Positions 44,597 to 53,502 of a DNA stretch of 64,000 nucleotides are shown here, in pieces. The position numbers were made by a program, and so were the translations under genes. Source of the stretch: Asticcacaulis sp. AC466 (GTDB lineage: Bacteria > Pseudomonadota > Alphaproteobacteria > Caulobacterales > Caulobacteraceae); NCBI RefSeq assembly GCF_000495815.1, contig NZ_AWGE01000005.1, forward strand, positions 338,459-402,458. The letters are read 5' to 3'. The notes beneath the pieces were generated by a model. The model was not told the DNA's origin. It ran no database searches and was given only the letters and a program-made list of their open reading frames with translations. Positions within the stretch are counted from its first letter, which is position 1, and every line of letters starts with the position of its first letter.

Positions 44597-46884
44597 CGCG
44601 CGCTGAACGAATCCGAGTCAGGGGAACGGTGCAAGGCGTTGGCTTTAGGCCATTCGTCTGGCAGTTGGCTGCGCGGTTTGGGATAAGGGGCGAGGTCAGC
44701 AACGATGGCGAGGGCGTCATCATCAGGGCGACGGGTAATGATCTTGAGGGTTTCGTTGCCGCCCTGAGCGCCGAGGCGCCCCGGCTTTCGCGTATCGCCT
44801 CTATTGAACGCGCGCCGATCGCGCCCTTTTCGCCTACGGGGTTTACGATCGTGGAGACGCAGGGCGGGACGCGGCGCACCGGAATTACACCGGATGCGGC
44901 CCTGTGCAGCGCCTGTGCCGCAGAGATTGACGATCCGGCCGCGCGACGTTTTGCCTACCCGTTCACCAATTGCACGCACTGTGGCCCGCGGTTCTCAATC
45001 ATTGATTCCATACCCTATGACCGTGCCGCGACCCGTATGCGGTCTTTCACCATGTGCGCGGCGTGTTCTGGTGAATATAGCAATCCTGCCGATCGGCGGT
45101 TTCACGCTCAGCCTATCGCTTGCCCGGACTGTGGCCCGCACCTTGATCGCCCGCTTGAAGAGGCGGTAAGTGCGCTTAAGGCAGGCAAGATCGTTGCTAT
45201 AAAGGGGCTGGGGGGATTTCATCTCGCCTGCGATGCGACCAATGAGCAGGCTGTCGCAACCTTGCGGACGCGTAAGCGAAGGCCTCATAAGCCCTTTGCC
45301 GTGATGGCGGCCGATCTCGCCATGCTGCGTGCTTATTCCAGTCCGACCCAGTTTGAAGCCTTGTTGCTGTCGGATCAGGCTGCACCAATTGTGCTCATGG
45401 ATGGCAAAAGAGGTCTTGCTTCGTCGGTTGCGCCGTCGCTTGAGCGTGTGGGCTGGATGCTTGCCTACACACCGCTCCATGCCCTGATCTGCCAAGGCGT
45501 TGGCAGGCCGCTGGTTATGACCAGTGGCAATGTCAGTGGCGAGCCACAGGCCATCGGCGACGACGAAGCCTTGGAAAAATTGTCCCTATTTGCGGACAGC
45601 TTCCTGATGCACAATCGCGAGATCGCCCGGCGCCTGGACGATTCGGTTGCCTCGATAGATGCCGGTGAACTGCGCGTTCACCGCAGGGCCCGCGGGTTTG
45701 CACCGGCTCCCCTCGACATGCCCCACGGATTGCGCAAGGCGGGGCCAATCCTGGCCCTGGGGGGCGAACTGAAGGCGGCCATCTGTCTCACGTTTGGCGA
45801 TGGCGATGGCGGCGGCGAGGCGATCTTGTCCCACCATCTGGGCGATCTCGAAGACGCGCTGACCTATGACGAATTCGAAAAAGCCATAGACGACTATACC
45901 GAGTTGTTCGGCCATTTGCCGCAGGCCATAGCCTGCGATCTGCATCCTCAATACAGGTCTACAGAAAAGGCCGAGGCATTGGCAGCGACCGCGGGTCTGC
46001 CGCTTATTCGCGTTCAGCATCATCACGCCCATATCGCGTCCTGCATGGCTGAAAACGGCTGGCCGTCGGGCGGCCAGAAAGTGCTGGGGCTTGCCTTCGA
46101 CGGCGCGGGATATGGCGACGATGGCACCGTTTGGGGTGGCGAATGGTTGCTATGCGACTATCTCACCGTCGAACGTCTGGCCTGCTTGAAGCCTGTCGCA
46201 TTACCGGGAGGAGAGGCGGCGGCGCGGGCGCCGTGGCGCAACCTCCTGGCGCAGATGGTCGCGGCGTTTGGCGAAGAGGAGGGGCTCGAGCGACTCAACC
46301 GGTTGGGACTGGAAGACGCCCTTCGCGACAAGCCGGTCGCACCTGTGTGCGCCCAAATCCGGTCCGGGCTGAACAGCCCGATGACAAGCTCCACAGGGCG
46401 CCTGTTCGATGCCGTTGCCGCGGCTTTACACCTGAGCTTCGACGCGGTCAGCTTCGAGGGGCAGGCGGCCATGCAACTGGAAAGCCTGGCTATTGCGGGG
46501 GAATGGTCGTCGGCCTATCCGCTCACTATCCGTGAACATAAAGGGCATCTCTGTCTCGACCCGGCGCCTATGTGGCGGGTCCTGCAGGCCGATGTGGTAC
46601 AGGGCGCAACTGCGGGCGAGATATCCTGGCGTTTTCATGCGGGCCTTGCCCAGTCGTCAGCGACACTTGCCTCAGTTCTGGCGCAAAAACATGGAGTTGG
46701 CACCATCGCCCTGTCGGGAGGCGTCATGCAAAACCGCCTCCTGTTGTCACTGCTTATCGAAGCTTTGCAGGGCCGGGGCCTGACCGTTTTGACTCATCGC
46801 CAGGTGCCCAGCAATGACGGCGGACTCGCTTTTGGCCAAGTAGCCGTGGCGGCGGCCATTATTGCGAATAATTCGCGTTATTAG
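44572..46884 (+). CDS. hypF: Carbamoyltransferase HypF
   Basis: A roughly 770-aa HypF, which converts carbamoyl phosphate with ATP to the thiocarbamate on HypE that becomes the cyanide ligands of the Ni-Fe site. Domains in order: acylphosphatase ('RVRGTVQGVGFRPFVWQL'), a double zinc-finger ('CSACAAEI', 'CTHCGPRF', 'CAACSGEY', 'CPDCGPHL'), a Sua5-like nucleotide-binding domain and a Kae1-like carbamoyltransferase with 'RVQHHHAHIASCMAENG'. The start is uncertain: GTG 44572 or 44581, or TTG 44593 (which overlaps the hupV stop); none has a good ribosome-binding site, which suggests coupling to hupV translation. It lies between hupV and hupS, as in the Rhodobacter order. Confidence 0.9.
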   Translation: MYGVHSPLTRAERIRVRGTVQGVGFRPFVWQLAARFGIRGEVSNDGEGVIIRATGNDLEGFVAALSAEAPRLSRIASIERAPIAPFSPTGFTIVETQGGTRRTGITPDAALCSACAAEIDDPAARRFAYPFTNCTHCGPRFSIIDSIPYDRAATRMRSFTMCAACSGEYSNPADRRFHAQPIACPDCGPHLDRPLEEAVSALKAGKIVAIKGLGGFHLACDATNEQAVATLRTRKRRPHKPFAVMAADLAMLRAYSSPTQFEALLLSDQAAPIVLMDGKRGLASSVAPSLERVGWMLAYTPLHALICQGVGRPLVMTSGNVSGEPQAIGDDEALEKLSLFADSFLMHNREIARRLDDSVASIDAGELRVHRRARGFAPAPLDMPHGLRKAGPILALGGELKAAICLTFGDGDGGGEAILSHHLGDLEDALTYDEFEKAIDDYTELFGHLPQAIACDLHPQYRSTEKAEALAATAGLPLIRVQHHHAHIASCMAENGWPSGGQKVLGLAFDGAGYGDDGTVWGGEWLLCDYLTVERLACLKPVALPGGEAAARAPWRNLLAQMVAAFGEEEGLERLNRLGLEDALRDKPVAPVCAQIRSGLNSPMTSSTGRLFDAVAAALHLSFDAVSFEGQAAMQLESLAIAGEWSSAYPLTIREHKGHLCLDPAPMWRVLQADVVQGATAGEISWRFHAGLAQSSATLASVLAQKHGVGTIALSGGVMQNRLLLSLLIEALQGRGLTVLTHRQVPSNDGGLAFGQVAVAAAIIANNSRY

Positions 46885-47066
46885 TGGAAGATAATCTTCC
46901 ATTTATGGCCAGTCAATCGGAAGAATTGTATTCGAATTGCTGCGATAGCGAAATTTTAAGTTATTGTTTTTTATCATTTTAAAATACTTGTTGTGTAAAA
47001 TAATTAGCGATTGAGAGCTGGCAAGTCACCGTGCTAACTATCTCGAATAGTGGCAGGGGAATATCC
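46885..47066. promoter_or_regulatory. hupS promoter region: 182-bp control region in front of hupSL
   Basis: This A/T-rich gap has a 17-bp odd palindrome (TGGAAGAT-A-ATCTTCCA) at 46885-46901, a 12/13 match to the reverse complement of the IHF consensus at 46957-46969, and AGGGGA six bases before the hupS ATG. Two GG-GC pairs look like -24/-12 promoters but neither has the 10-bp spacing of sigma54 sites. IHF and HupR binding sites are expected upstream of hupSL in Rhodobacter. The assignment here is tentative. Confidence 0.4.
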
Positions 47067-48167
47067 ATGGCTCAACTGGAAACCTTTTATGACGTAATGC
47101 GCCGGCAGGGAATTTCCCGCCGGTCCTTCTTGAAATTCTGTTCTTTGACGGCCACCGCCCTGGGGCTTGGCCCGCTCTACACCGCCCGCATTGCGCACGC
47201 GATGGAGACCAAGCCGCGTACGCCGGTGATCTGGTTGCATGGGCTTGAATGCACGTGCTGTTCCGAATCCTTCATTCGGTCGGCCCACCCGCTCGTAAAG
47301 GACGTCGTCCTTTCGATGATTTCGCTCGACTATGACGACACCTTGATGGCCGCAGCCGGACATCAGGCGGAGGCCGCGCTGGAAGACACCATCGAAAAGT
47401 ACAAGGGGCAATATATCCTGGCGGTCGAGGGTAATCCGCCGCTCAACGAAGACGGGATGTTCTGTATTATTGGCGGCAAGCCCTTCGTCGAGCAGTTGAA
47501 ACACGCGGCGCAAAACGCAAAGGCCATCATCTCCTGGGGGTCCTGCGCCAGTCATGGCTGCGTCCAGGCGGCGCGGCCCAATCCGACCCGAGCCGTTCCG
47601 GTGCACAAGGTCATTACTGACAAGCCGATCATCAAGGTGCCCGGCTGCCCGCCCATTGCCGAGGTTATGACCGGGGTCATTACCTACATGCTGACGTTCG
47701 ACCGTCTGCCGGAGCTCGACCGCACCGGAAGGCCGAAAATGTTCTATTCTCAGCGCATCCACGATAAATGCTATCGCCGTCCGCACTTTGACGCCGGTCA
47801 GTTCGTTGAGCATTTCGACGACGAGGGCGCCCGGCGCGGCTATTGCCTCTATAAGATGGGGTGCAAAGGGCCTACGACCTACAATGCCTGCTCGACCGTG
47901 CAGTGGAACGAGGGCACCAGCTTCCCCATCAAGGCCGGTCACGGCTGTATCGGTTGTTCCGAAGAAGGCTTCTGGGACAAGGGATCATGGTACGCCCGTC
48001 TGACCGACATCCATGCCTTCGGCGTTGAAGCCAATGCCGACAAGATCGGAGGCACCGTTGCCGGCGCGATTGGCGCCACGGTTGCCGTTCACGCCGCCAT
48101 CTCGGCGCTCAAACGCGCTCAAACGAAATCGGCCAGCAAGTCTGTCCAAAAAATGGATACGCACTAA
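47067..48167 (+). CDS. hupS: Uptake [NiFe]-hydrogenase small subunit, O2-tolerant type
   Basis: A 366-aa precursor with a twin-arginine signal '[12 protein letters not shown]' (R18, R19) cleaved after 'ARIAHA' at residue 45, so the heterodimer folds in the cytoplasm and is exported. Cysteines fall at 62, 64, 65, 160, 165 and 194, which are 17, 19, 20, 115, 120 and 149 in the mature chain. That is the six-cysteine set of the [4Fe-3S] proximal cluster of E. coli Hyd-1-like, O2-tolerant group 1d hydrogenases. Downstream cysteines ('[12 protein letters not shown]', 'GHGCIGCSE') bind the medial and distal clusters. A membrane anchor is provided by a C-terminal helix and HupC. AGGGGA is its ribosome-binding site; hupL follows directly. 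Confidence 0.95.
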   Translation: MAQLETFYDVMRRQGISRRSFLKFCSLTATALGLGPLYTARIAHAMETKPRTPVIWLHGLECTCCSESFIRSAHPLVKDVVLSMISLDYDDTLMAAAGHQAEAALEDTIEKYKGQYILAVEGNPPLNEDGMFCIIGGKPFVEQLKHAAQNAKAIISWGSCASHGCVQAARPNPTRAVPVHKVITDKPIIKVPGCPPIAEVMTGVITYMLTFDRLPELDRTGRPKMFYSQRIHDKCYRRPHFDAGQFVEHFDDEGARRGYCLYKMGCKGPTTYNACSTVQWNEGTSFPIKAGHGCIGCSEEGFWDKGSWYARLTDIHAFGVEANADKIGGTVAGAIGATVAVHAAISALKRAQTKSASKSVQKMDTH

Positions 48168-49982
48168 ATGTCACTGCATCAAACGCCCGATGGGTTCCAG
48201 CTTGATAATGGCGGCCGCCGCATCGTCGTCGATCCGGTCACGCGCATCGAAGGTCACATGCGTTGCGAAGTCAATGTTGACAGCAACAATATTATTCGCA
48301 ACGCCGTCTCGACCGGGACCATGTGGCGCGGTCTAGAGGTCATCCTAAAGGGCCGTGATCCACGCGACGCCTGGGCCTTCGTGGAACGCATCTGTGGGGT
48401 CTGCACGGGCTGCCACGCCTTGGCCTCGGTGCGCGCCGTTGAAAATGCGCTCGGCATCGATATTCCGCATAACGCCTACCTGATCCGCGAGATCATGGCC
48501 AAGGTGCTGCAAATTCACGATCACATCGTCCACTTTTATCATTTGCATGCGCTCGACTGGGTCAATCCGGTCAACGCCCTCAAGGCAGACCCCAAGGCAA
48601 CATCGGCCTTGCAACAGATGGTCTCGCCCAGCCATCCCAATTCGTCGCCAGGCTATTTCCGCGATGTTCAGACCCGTTTGAAGCAGTTTGTCGAGTCGGG
48701 CCAACTGGGGATTTTCAAAAACGGATATTGGAGCAACCCAGCCTATCAGCTCTCGCCTGAAGCGGATCTGATGGCGGTCACGCACTATCTGGAAGCGCTC
48801 GACTTCCAGAAGAATATCGTGAAGGTCCATACGATCTTTGGCGGTAAGAACCCGCATCCGAACTACATGGTCGGCGGCGTGCCCTGCGCTATCAATATTG
48901 ACGGTGACATGGCGGCCGGGGCGCCTTTGAATATGGAGCGCCTCAATTTCGTGCAGGCGCGGCTCCAGGAAGCCCTGGCCTTTACGGTCAATGTCTATAT
49001 TCCCGACGTGATCGCCATCGCCTCCTTCTACAAGGGCTGGCTCTATGGCGGCGGACTGTCTGCCAAGAACGTCATGGATTACGGTGACTACGCCACGGTC
49101 AAGGGCGACAAGTCAACGGACAAGCTGCCGGGCGGCGTGATCCTCAACGGCAATTGGAACGAGGTCTTCCCGATCGATCCTGCCGACCCGGAACAGGTCC
49201 AGGAATTCGTACAGCATTCATGGTACAAGTACCCGGACGAGGCCAAGGGCCTTCATCCGTGGGACGGCGTCACTGAGCCCCATTATGAACTTGGGCCCAA
49301 GTCCGTCGGGACGAAAACCAATATTCAGGCGCTTGATGAAGAGGCGAAATATTCCTGGATAAAATCGCCCCGTTGGCGCGGCCACGCCGTCGAAGTCGGG
49401 CCTTTGGCGCGCTACATTATCGCCTATGCCAAGGGCGTCGATTTTGTGAAAAATCAGGTCGATACCTCGCTGGCCGCCTTCAACCAACTGGCGGGCACCA
49501 GCCTGACACCCAAGCAAGCCCTGCCGTCCACCATCGGTCGTACCCTGGCGCGGGCGCTGGAGTGCCAATACGCCGCAGAGATGGGACTCGACGACTACGC
49601 TGGCCTCATCGCCAGCATCAAGAATGGCGATTCCTCGACCGCCAATATCGAAAAGTGGGACCCAAAGACCTGGCCGAAGGAAGCCAAGGGATATGGCACA
49701 GTGGCGGCCCCGCGCGGCGCGCTTGGCCACTGGATCCGCATCAAGGACGGCAAGATCGAAAACTACCAGTGCGTCGTGCCGACCACCTGGAACGGTTCAC
49801 CGCGCGACCCCAAAGGGAATATTGGCGCGTTCGAAGCCTCGCTTCTCGGAACCCCCATGGCGCGGCCGGAAGAACCTGTCGAAATCCTGCGCACCCTGCA
49901 TTCCTTTGACCCTTGTCTGGCCTGTTCTACGCACGTGATGAGCGAAGACGGGGCGGATTTGGTCACTGTAACCGTTCGCTGA
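48168..49982 (+). CDS. hupL: Uptake [NiFe]-hydrogenase large subunit
   Basis: A 604-aa large subunit that binds the Ni-Fe(CN)2CO centre and splits H2. The ligands are C76 and C79 in '[12 protein letters not shown]' and C583 and C586 in '[10 protein letters not shown]'. The 15 residues after H589 are the C-terminal extension removed by HupD once nickel is in place. V78 and L126 are the gas-channel residues typical of energy-conserving enzymes. The start codon follows the hupS stop with no gap, so the subunits are made in equal numbers. With HupS and HupC it feeds electrons from H2 to quinone in the membrane. Confidence 0.96.
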   Translation: MSLHQTPDGFQLDNGGRRIVVDPVTRIEGHMRCEVNVDSNNIIRNAVSTGTMWRGLEVILKGRDPRDAWAFVERICGVCTGCHALASVRAVENALGIDIPHNAYLIREIMAKVLQIHDHIVHFYHLHALDWVNPVNALKADPKATSALQQMVSPSHPNSSPGYFRDVQTRLKQFVESGQLGIFKNGYWSNPAYQLSPEADLMAVTHYLEALDFQKNIVKVHTIFGGKNPHPNYMVGGVPCAINIDGDMAAGAPLNMERLNFVQARLQEALAFTVNVYIPDVIAIASFYKGWLYGGGLSAKNVMDYGDYATVKGDKSTDKLPGGVILNGNWNEVFPIDPADPEQVQEFVQHSWYKYPDEAKGLHPWDGVTEPHYELGPKSVGTKTNIQALDEEAKYSWIKSPRWRGHAVEVGPLARYIIAYAKGVDFVKNQVDTSLAAFNQLAGTSLTPKQALPSTIGRTLARALECQYAAEMGLDDYAGLIASIKNGDSSTANIEKWDPKTWPKEAKGYGTVAAPRGALGHWIRIKDGKIENYQCVVPTTWNGSPRDPKGNIGAFEASLLGTPMARPEEPVEILRTLHSFDPCLACSTHVMSEDGADLVTVTVR

Positions 49983-49996
49983 AAGGCATATAGCAC

Positions 49997-50575
49997 ATGA
50001 AGAAGCCTATATATTGGGTTGCCGCGCTGTCGGCCTTAGCCGCAACGCCCGCCCTGGCGCACCCTGGGCATTTGAACGGGGAGGGGCCGGTGGCCGCCGC
50101 CCTGGATGGCCTGATCCACCCCTTAACCGGCGCCGATCATTTGCTCGCCATGGTCGCGGTTGGTTTCTGGGCCGCTCAATACAGCCAACGCAAAGGCCTT
50201 TGGCTACCTGCGGGTTTCGTGATGGGTATGCTGGTGGGCGCGCTGCTTGGGTTCTCCGGCATCAATCTGCCGGGTTTTGAGGCCGCCATTGCGCTTAGCC
50301 TATGCACCATTGGCGCAGGCCTGGTCTTCCGGGACAGATTGCCGGTCATTGCCGCTGGGGCCGTCTGCGCGGCAGCAGGCCTTTTCCACGGTTATGCCCA
50401 TGCCCGCGAAGCCGGGGGCAGCGCCTTGCCGTTTGTCATCGGTTTTGCGGTGACGACAAGCCTGCTCCATCTGGCCGGGGGTCTGATGGGCGTTTGGGCT
50501 GGACGGCTACGCCACGCCGCGCCGCTCGTCGGCGGCGTGGTGGCTGTCGCCGGTCTTGTTTTACTCGCCAGCTAG
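49997..50575 (+). CDS. hupE: HupE/UreJ family nickel-related membrane protein
   Basis: A 192-aa HupE/UreJ membrane protein. A signal peptide ('LSALAATPALAHPGHL') precedes about six transmembrane helices. The conserved block 'HPLTGADHLLAMVAVGFWAA' holds the His/Asp residues (HPxxGxDH) thought to bind nickel. HupE of Rhizobium is a nickel permease for hydrogenase synthesis. It is inserted between hupL and hupC, so it should supply Ni2+ for maturation. Confidence 0.85.
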   Translation: MKKPIYWVAALSALAATPALAHPGHLNGEGPVAAALDGLIHPLTGADHLLAMVAVGFWAAQYSQRKGLWLPAGFVMGMLVGALLGFSGINLPGFEAAIALSLCTIGAGLVFRDRLPVIAAGAVCAAAGLFHGYAHAREAGGSALPFVIGFAVTTSLLHLAGGLMGVWAGRLRHAAPLVGGVVAVAGLVLLAS

Positions 50576-50587
50576 GAGCGCAAGGGG

Positions 50588-51325
50588 ATGTCTGACAACC
50601 GCAAAAGTGATCCGCCGTCGGGGTTTGGTCCGACGCATGGCGTCCAGTCGTCACATGTGACTTCGGTCTATGTCTACGAAGCGCCCCTGCGCCTATGGCA
50701 CTGGACAAATGCCGCGGCTATTGTTGTCCTGGCCATCACCGGTTTTCTGATCGGCTCCCCCTTGCCGTCCCAGCCCGGCGATCCCTCCTCAAGCTTTCTG
50801 ATGGGCTATATCCGCTTCGCCCATTTCACGGCCGCCTACGTTTTTGCCATTGGCTTCCTGTTTCGGATTTATTGGGCCTTTGTCGGCAACAGCCATGCCC
50901 GCCAAATGTTCATTGTGCCCGTAAAGAGCGCGGCGTGGTGGAAAGAGGTCCTGTTCGAGCTGCGCTGGTATCTGTTTCTCGAAAAGCGGCCGAAGAAATA
51001 TGTCGGGCATAATCCGCTGGCCCAAATCGCCATGTTCGTCTTTATCGTACTCGGTTCGATCTGGATGATTTTTACGGGCTTTGCCCTTTACGGCGAGGGC
51101 GAGCAAGCCGGAAGCTGGGCGAGCCGGGTCTTCGGCTGGGTCATCCCGCTCGCCGGTCAAAGTCAGGACGTCCATACCCTGCATCATCTGGGTATGTGGT
51201 TCATCATCGCCTTCATCATCATCCATGTTTACGTGGCTATCCGCGAAGACATCATGTCACGCCAGAGCCTTGTTTCGACAATGATTTCTGGCGAGCGCAC
51301 CTTCAAGGATGATGATCCCGAATGA
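50588..51325 (+). CDS. hupC: Hydrogenase cytochrome b subunit (HupC/HyaC)
   Basis: A 245-aa b-type cytochrome that anchors HupSL and passes electrons to ubiquinone. It belongs to the Ni,Fe-hydrogenase I cytochrome b family: four transmembrane segments with His residues in 'LRLWHWTNAAAIVVLAITGF', 'RFAHFTAAYVFAIGF' and 'HHLGMWFIIAFIIIHVYVA', which bind two haems. Its ATG is 12 bp after hupE, with AAGGGGA in front. hupD overlaps the stop by ATGA. Confidence 0.92.
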   Translation: MSDNRKSDPPSGFGPTHGVQSSHVTSVYVYEAPLRLWHWTNAAAIVVLAITGFLIGSPLPSQPGDPSSSFLMGYIRFAHFTAAYVFAIGFLFRIYWAFVGNSHARQMFIVPVKSAAWWKEVLFELRWYLFLEKRPKKYVGHNPLAQIAMFVFIVLGSIWMIFTGFALYGEGEQAGSWASRVFGWVIPLAGQSQDVHTLHHLGMWFIIAFIIIHVYVAIREDIMSRQSLVSTMISGERTFKDDDPE

Positions 51326-51948
51326 CCGCCCACAATACAGTAAGCATCTTGGTAATGGGCATTGGCAACGTGCTTTGGGCCGATGAGGGCTTTGGTGTCA
51401 GGGCCGTGGAGACGTTCAACGCGCTCTATGATTGCCCGGAGACTGTGTCAGTTATGGATGGTGGCACCCAGGGCCTGTATCTTTTGCCGCATGTCGAGGC
51501 TTGTGACGCTCTGATCCTGTTCGATGCGATCGATTACGGCCTGCCGCCTGGCACGCTTAAGATCATATGTGACGAAGAGGTTCCGGCCTTCATGGGCGCC
51601 AAGAAAATGTCGTTGCACCAGACCGGGTTTCAGGAAGTCCTGGCGACTGCCGAATTTCTCGGCTGGAAGCCCAGGCGACGCGTGCTGATCGGCGTTCAAC
51701 CGGCTGAGATTGACGATTACGGCGGCTCGTTACGCCCAATCGTTGACGCGGCCATTGAGCCCGCGATCGCGAGTGCCCTGGCAGAACTTGAGGCGCTAGG
51801 GGCGACAGTCCGGCGCCGCCAAGCCCCGGTCGAAGCGCTTGGACCCGACGCCTTAGACCGCGCCCTTTATGAAACCGAGCGGCCTTCGGCGGCCGAAGCC
51901 TGTCGCATAGGCGACCCTCGCTTCATTGATATTCAGGCGGGCGACTAA
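51322..51948 (+). CDS. hupD: Hydrogenase maturation endopeptidase
   Basis: A 208-aa nickel-dependent protease of the HybD/HyaD/HupD family, which removes the C-terminal peptide of HupL after nickel insertion. The nickel-binding residues fall at E22 ('WADEGFG'), D68 ('LFDAIDYG') and H99 ('SLHQTGF'). Their spacing (46 and 31) equals that of E. coli HybD residues 16, 62 and 93. A 40-residue C-terminal tail after the core is longer than in HybD. It overlaps hupC by ATGA and hupF by an ATG inside its stop. Confidence 0.93.
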   Translation: MTAHNTVSILVMGIGNVLWADEGFGVRAVETFNALYDCPETVSVMDGGTQGLYLLPHVEACDALILFDAIDYGLPPGTLKIICDEEVPAFMGAKKMSLHQTGFQEVLATAEFLGWKPRRRVLIGVQPAEIDDYGGSLRPIVDAAIEPAIASALAELEALGATVRRRQAPVEALGPDALDRALYETERPSAAEACRIGDPRFIDIQAGD

Positions 51949-52271
51949 TGTGCATTGGCCGTCCGATGAAGGTTTACGTCACCAACGGCCTTGACCTGGC
52001 CGGTTGCGAAGACCGCGGCGTTAAAACCCAGGTGGATATCAGTCTGACCCCCGACGTCCAGGTCAATCAGTGGGTGCTCGTGTTCCTCGGCGCGTCTCGA
52101 CAGGTTCTGAGCGATGAGAAGGCGGCGGAAATCTGCGATGCGCTTGCGGCCCTCGAAGCCGCGACCGAGGGCGCAAACCTCGATCGCTTTTTCCCCGACC
52201 TGACCAATAGCGCACCCAGCCTGCCCCCACATATGGAAGCCGCCCGCCTCTCGGGTCGCACCACAGTATAG
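51948..52271 (+). CDS. hupF: HupF, HypC-like chaperone
   Basis: A 107-aa HypC-family protein with the conserved N-terminal 'MCIGRPMKVYV', whose Cys2 binds the iron or large-subunit intermediate. HupF is the second HypC-type protein of this island and is thought to protect HupL during aerobic maturation. The C-terminal 40 residues ('SAPSLPPHMEAARLSGRTTV') extend beyond typical HypC, as known for HupF. It overlaps hupD by one base (TAATG). Confidence 0.88.
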   Translation: MCIGRPMKVYVTNGLDLAGCEDRGVKTQVDISLTPDVQVNQWVLVFLGASRQVLSDEKAAEICDALAALEAATEGANLDRFFPDLTNSAPSLPPHMEAARLSGRTTV

Positions 52272-52289
52272 AGTTTTGGAGACCAGCCC

Positions 52290-52676
52290 ATGTCCAGCCC
52301 GCTTATCGAACAGTTGATTACGCGCCATGGCTGCGCACGCCTTGATGCCGCGAGCCTGGACGCGTTTATCTTAGCACCGGGTGTCGGCGCCTTGGTGGTG
52401 ACGGGTGATCCTGCGACCAACCTTGAGTCCGACGACATGGCCGTCATTGTTCCAGAGCTCATAAAAACCTTCCCGGGCGCCTTTCGGACGGGAGTGGTTG
52501 ACCGCGATCTGGAAAAGGAGGTTCGGCACCGCTTCGACGTCTGGGCGACGCCAGCCCTGATCTTTGTCGAAGCGGGACGCATGCGCGTCGCCCTGCCAAA
52601 GGTACGCGACTGGAATGAATATCTTGTCGAAATGCACCGCATGCTCGATCTCCCATCCCCTTCCTTGACGCATTGA
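52290..52676 (+). CDS. hupG: HupG/HyaE thioredoxin-like accessory protein
   Basis: A 128-aa protein of the HyaE/HupG/HoxO family: a thioredoxin fold ('RFDVWATPALIFVEAGR') without the CxxC pair. It is a chaperone for the Tat signal or proximal cluster of the small subunit in O2-tolerant hydrogenases. It follows hupF by 18 bp. Confidence 0.8.
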   Translation: MSSPLIEQLITRHGCARLDAASLDAFILAPGVGALVVTGDPATNLESDDMAVIVPELIKTFPGAFRTGVVDRDLEKEVRHRFDVWATPALIFVEAGRMRVALPKVRDWNEYLVEMHRMLDLPSPSLTH

Positions 52677-52683
52677 GATCCCA

Positions 52684-53502
52684 ATGGCCAATTTCATGTT
52701 TCCCCCTCAAGGTTTTGGTCCTGGCACTCAGCCGGGCGCGGAAGACGGGGAGGAATTAAACTACCTCGCCATGCCGTCAGGTATGCAGACCTTCAGCCCG
52801 CATATTCCCTACCTCGAAGACCCCGCCGTTGCGCATGGCGCTGTTGCGTTCTTGTCCCAACTGGCTGACAAGGCACTGGCCTGGACGGCGAGCGGTGGCG
52901 CCCAGGCGGCGACCTATGACCATCTCGATGCCGCCAATCAGGCTGTTCTGCGCGAGGTCTTGGGCGAGGGCGAGGTCTCTATCGTCATTGATCACCCCAA
53001 GCGTGTGGAAATCCAGGAATCGGTATTCACCGGCGTTTGGCGCATCATGCGTGAGGGCCGGGAACATATCGAGATCGGGGCGATCCCCGATGCCGTCCTT
53101 ATGGCGCCCCAGGTGCGTCTGTCGGATTTGCCGCAACCCGGAGCAGGCGTCGTCAATGCGCCGGCGATTATAACCGAAATTCTCGACCATGTGGAAAACC
53201 CGCAAGGCGACAGTCACGTCATCAACCTTACGCTTTTGCCACATACGCCTCAGGATCTCGACTATCTCGATCTGGTTCTGGGACGCGGGGGCGTGACCAT
53301 TCTGTCCCGCGGCTATGGCAATTGCCGCATTGACCGCTGCGCCCATCCGCACGTCTGGCGTGTCCGTTACTATAATTCTCAGGACATACTCATTCTGGAC
53401 ACGATCGAAATTACCGATATTCCCGACGTCGCCTGTGCTGCGGTGGAGGATATCCGTGACACGGCATCTCGTCTGAAGAACGTTTCGGAGGCTTTGACAT
53501 GA
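52684..53502 (+). CDS. hupH: HupH/HyaF hydrogenase accessory protein
   Basis: A 272-aa member of the HupH/HyaF/HoxQ family. The family signature blocks 'LNYLAMPSGMQTF' and 'VWRVRYYNSQDILILDTIEI' are present, and 'GRGGVTILSRGYGNCRI' lies in the middle. In Rhizobium and Ralstonia it helps mature the small subunit's special [4Fe-3S] cluster, so it fits the O2-tolerant HupS seen here. It starts 7 bp after hupG and overlaps the next gene by ATGA. Confidence 0.85.
   Translation: MANFMFPPQGFGPGTQPGAEDGEELNYLAMPSGMQTFSPHIPYLEDPAVAHGAVAFLSQLADKALAWTASGGAQAATYDHLDAANQAVLREVLGEGEVSIVIDHPKRVEIQESVFTGVWRIMREGREHIEIGAIPDAVLMAPQVRLSDLPQPGAGVVNAPAIITEILDHVENPQGDSHVINLTLLPHTPQDLDYLDLVLGRGGVTILSRGYGNCRIDRCAHPHVWRVRYYNSQDILILDTIEITDIPDVACAAVEDIRDTASRLKNVSEALT

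Noticed and set aside
47019..47035. Sigma54 promoter upstream of hupS (TGGCAAGTCACCGTGCT)
   Set aside because: The GG and GC elements are separated by 11 bp rather than the required 10, and the -12 half lacks TTGC. HupR also looks unable to act on sigma54.
47034..47942. Minus-strand 302-codon frame over hupS
   Set aside because: Antisense shadow of hupS, whose reading frame is certain from its cysteine pattern.
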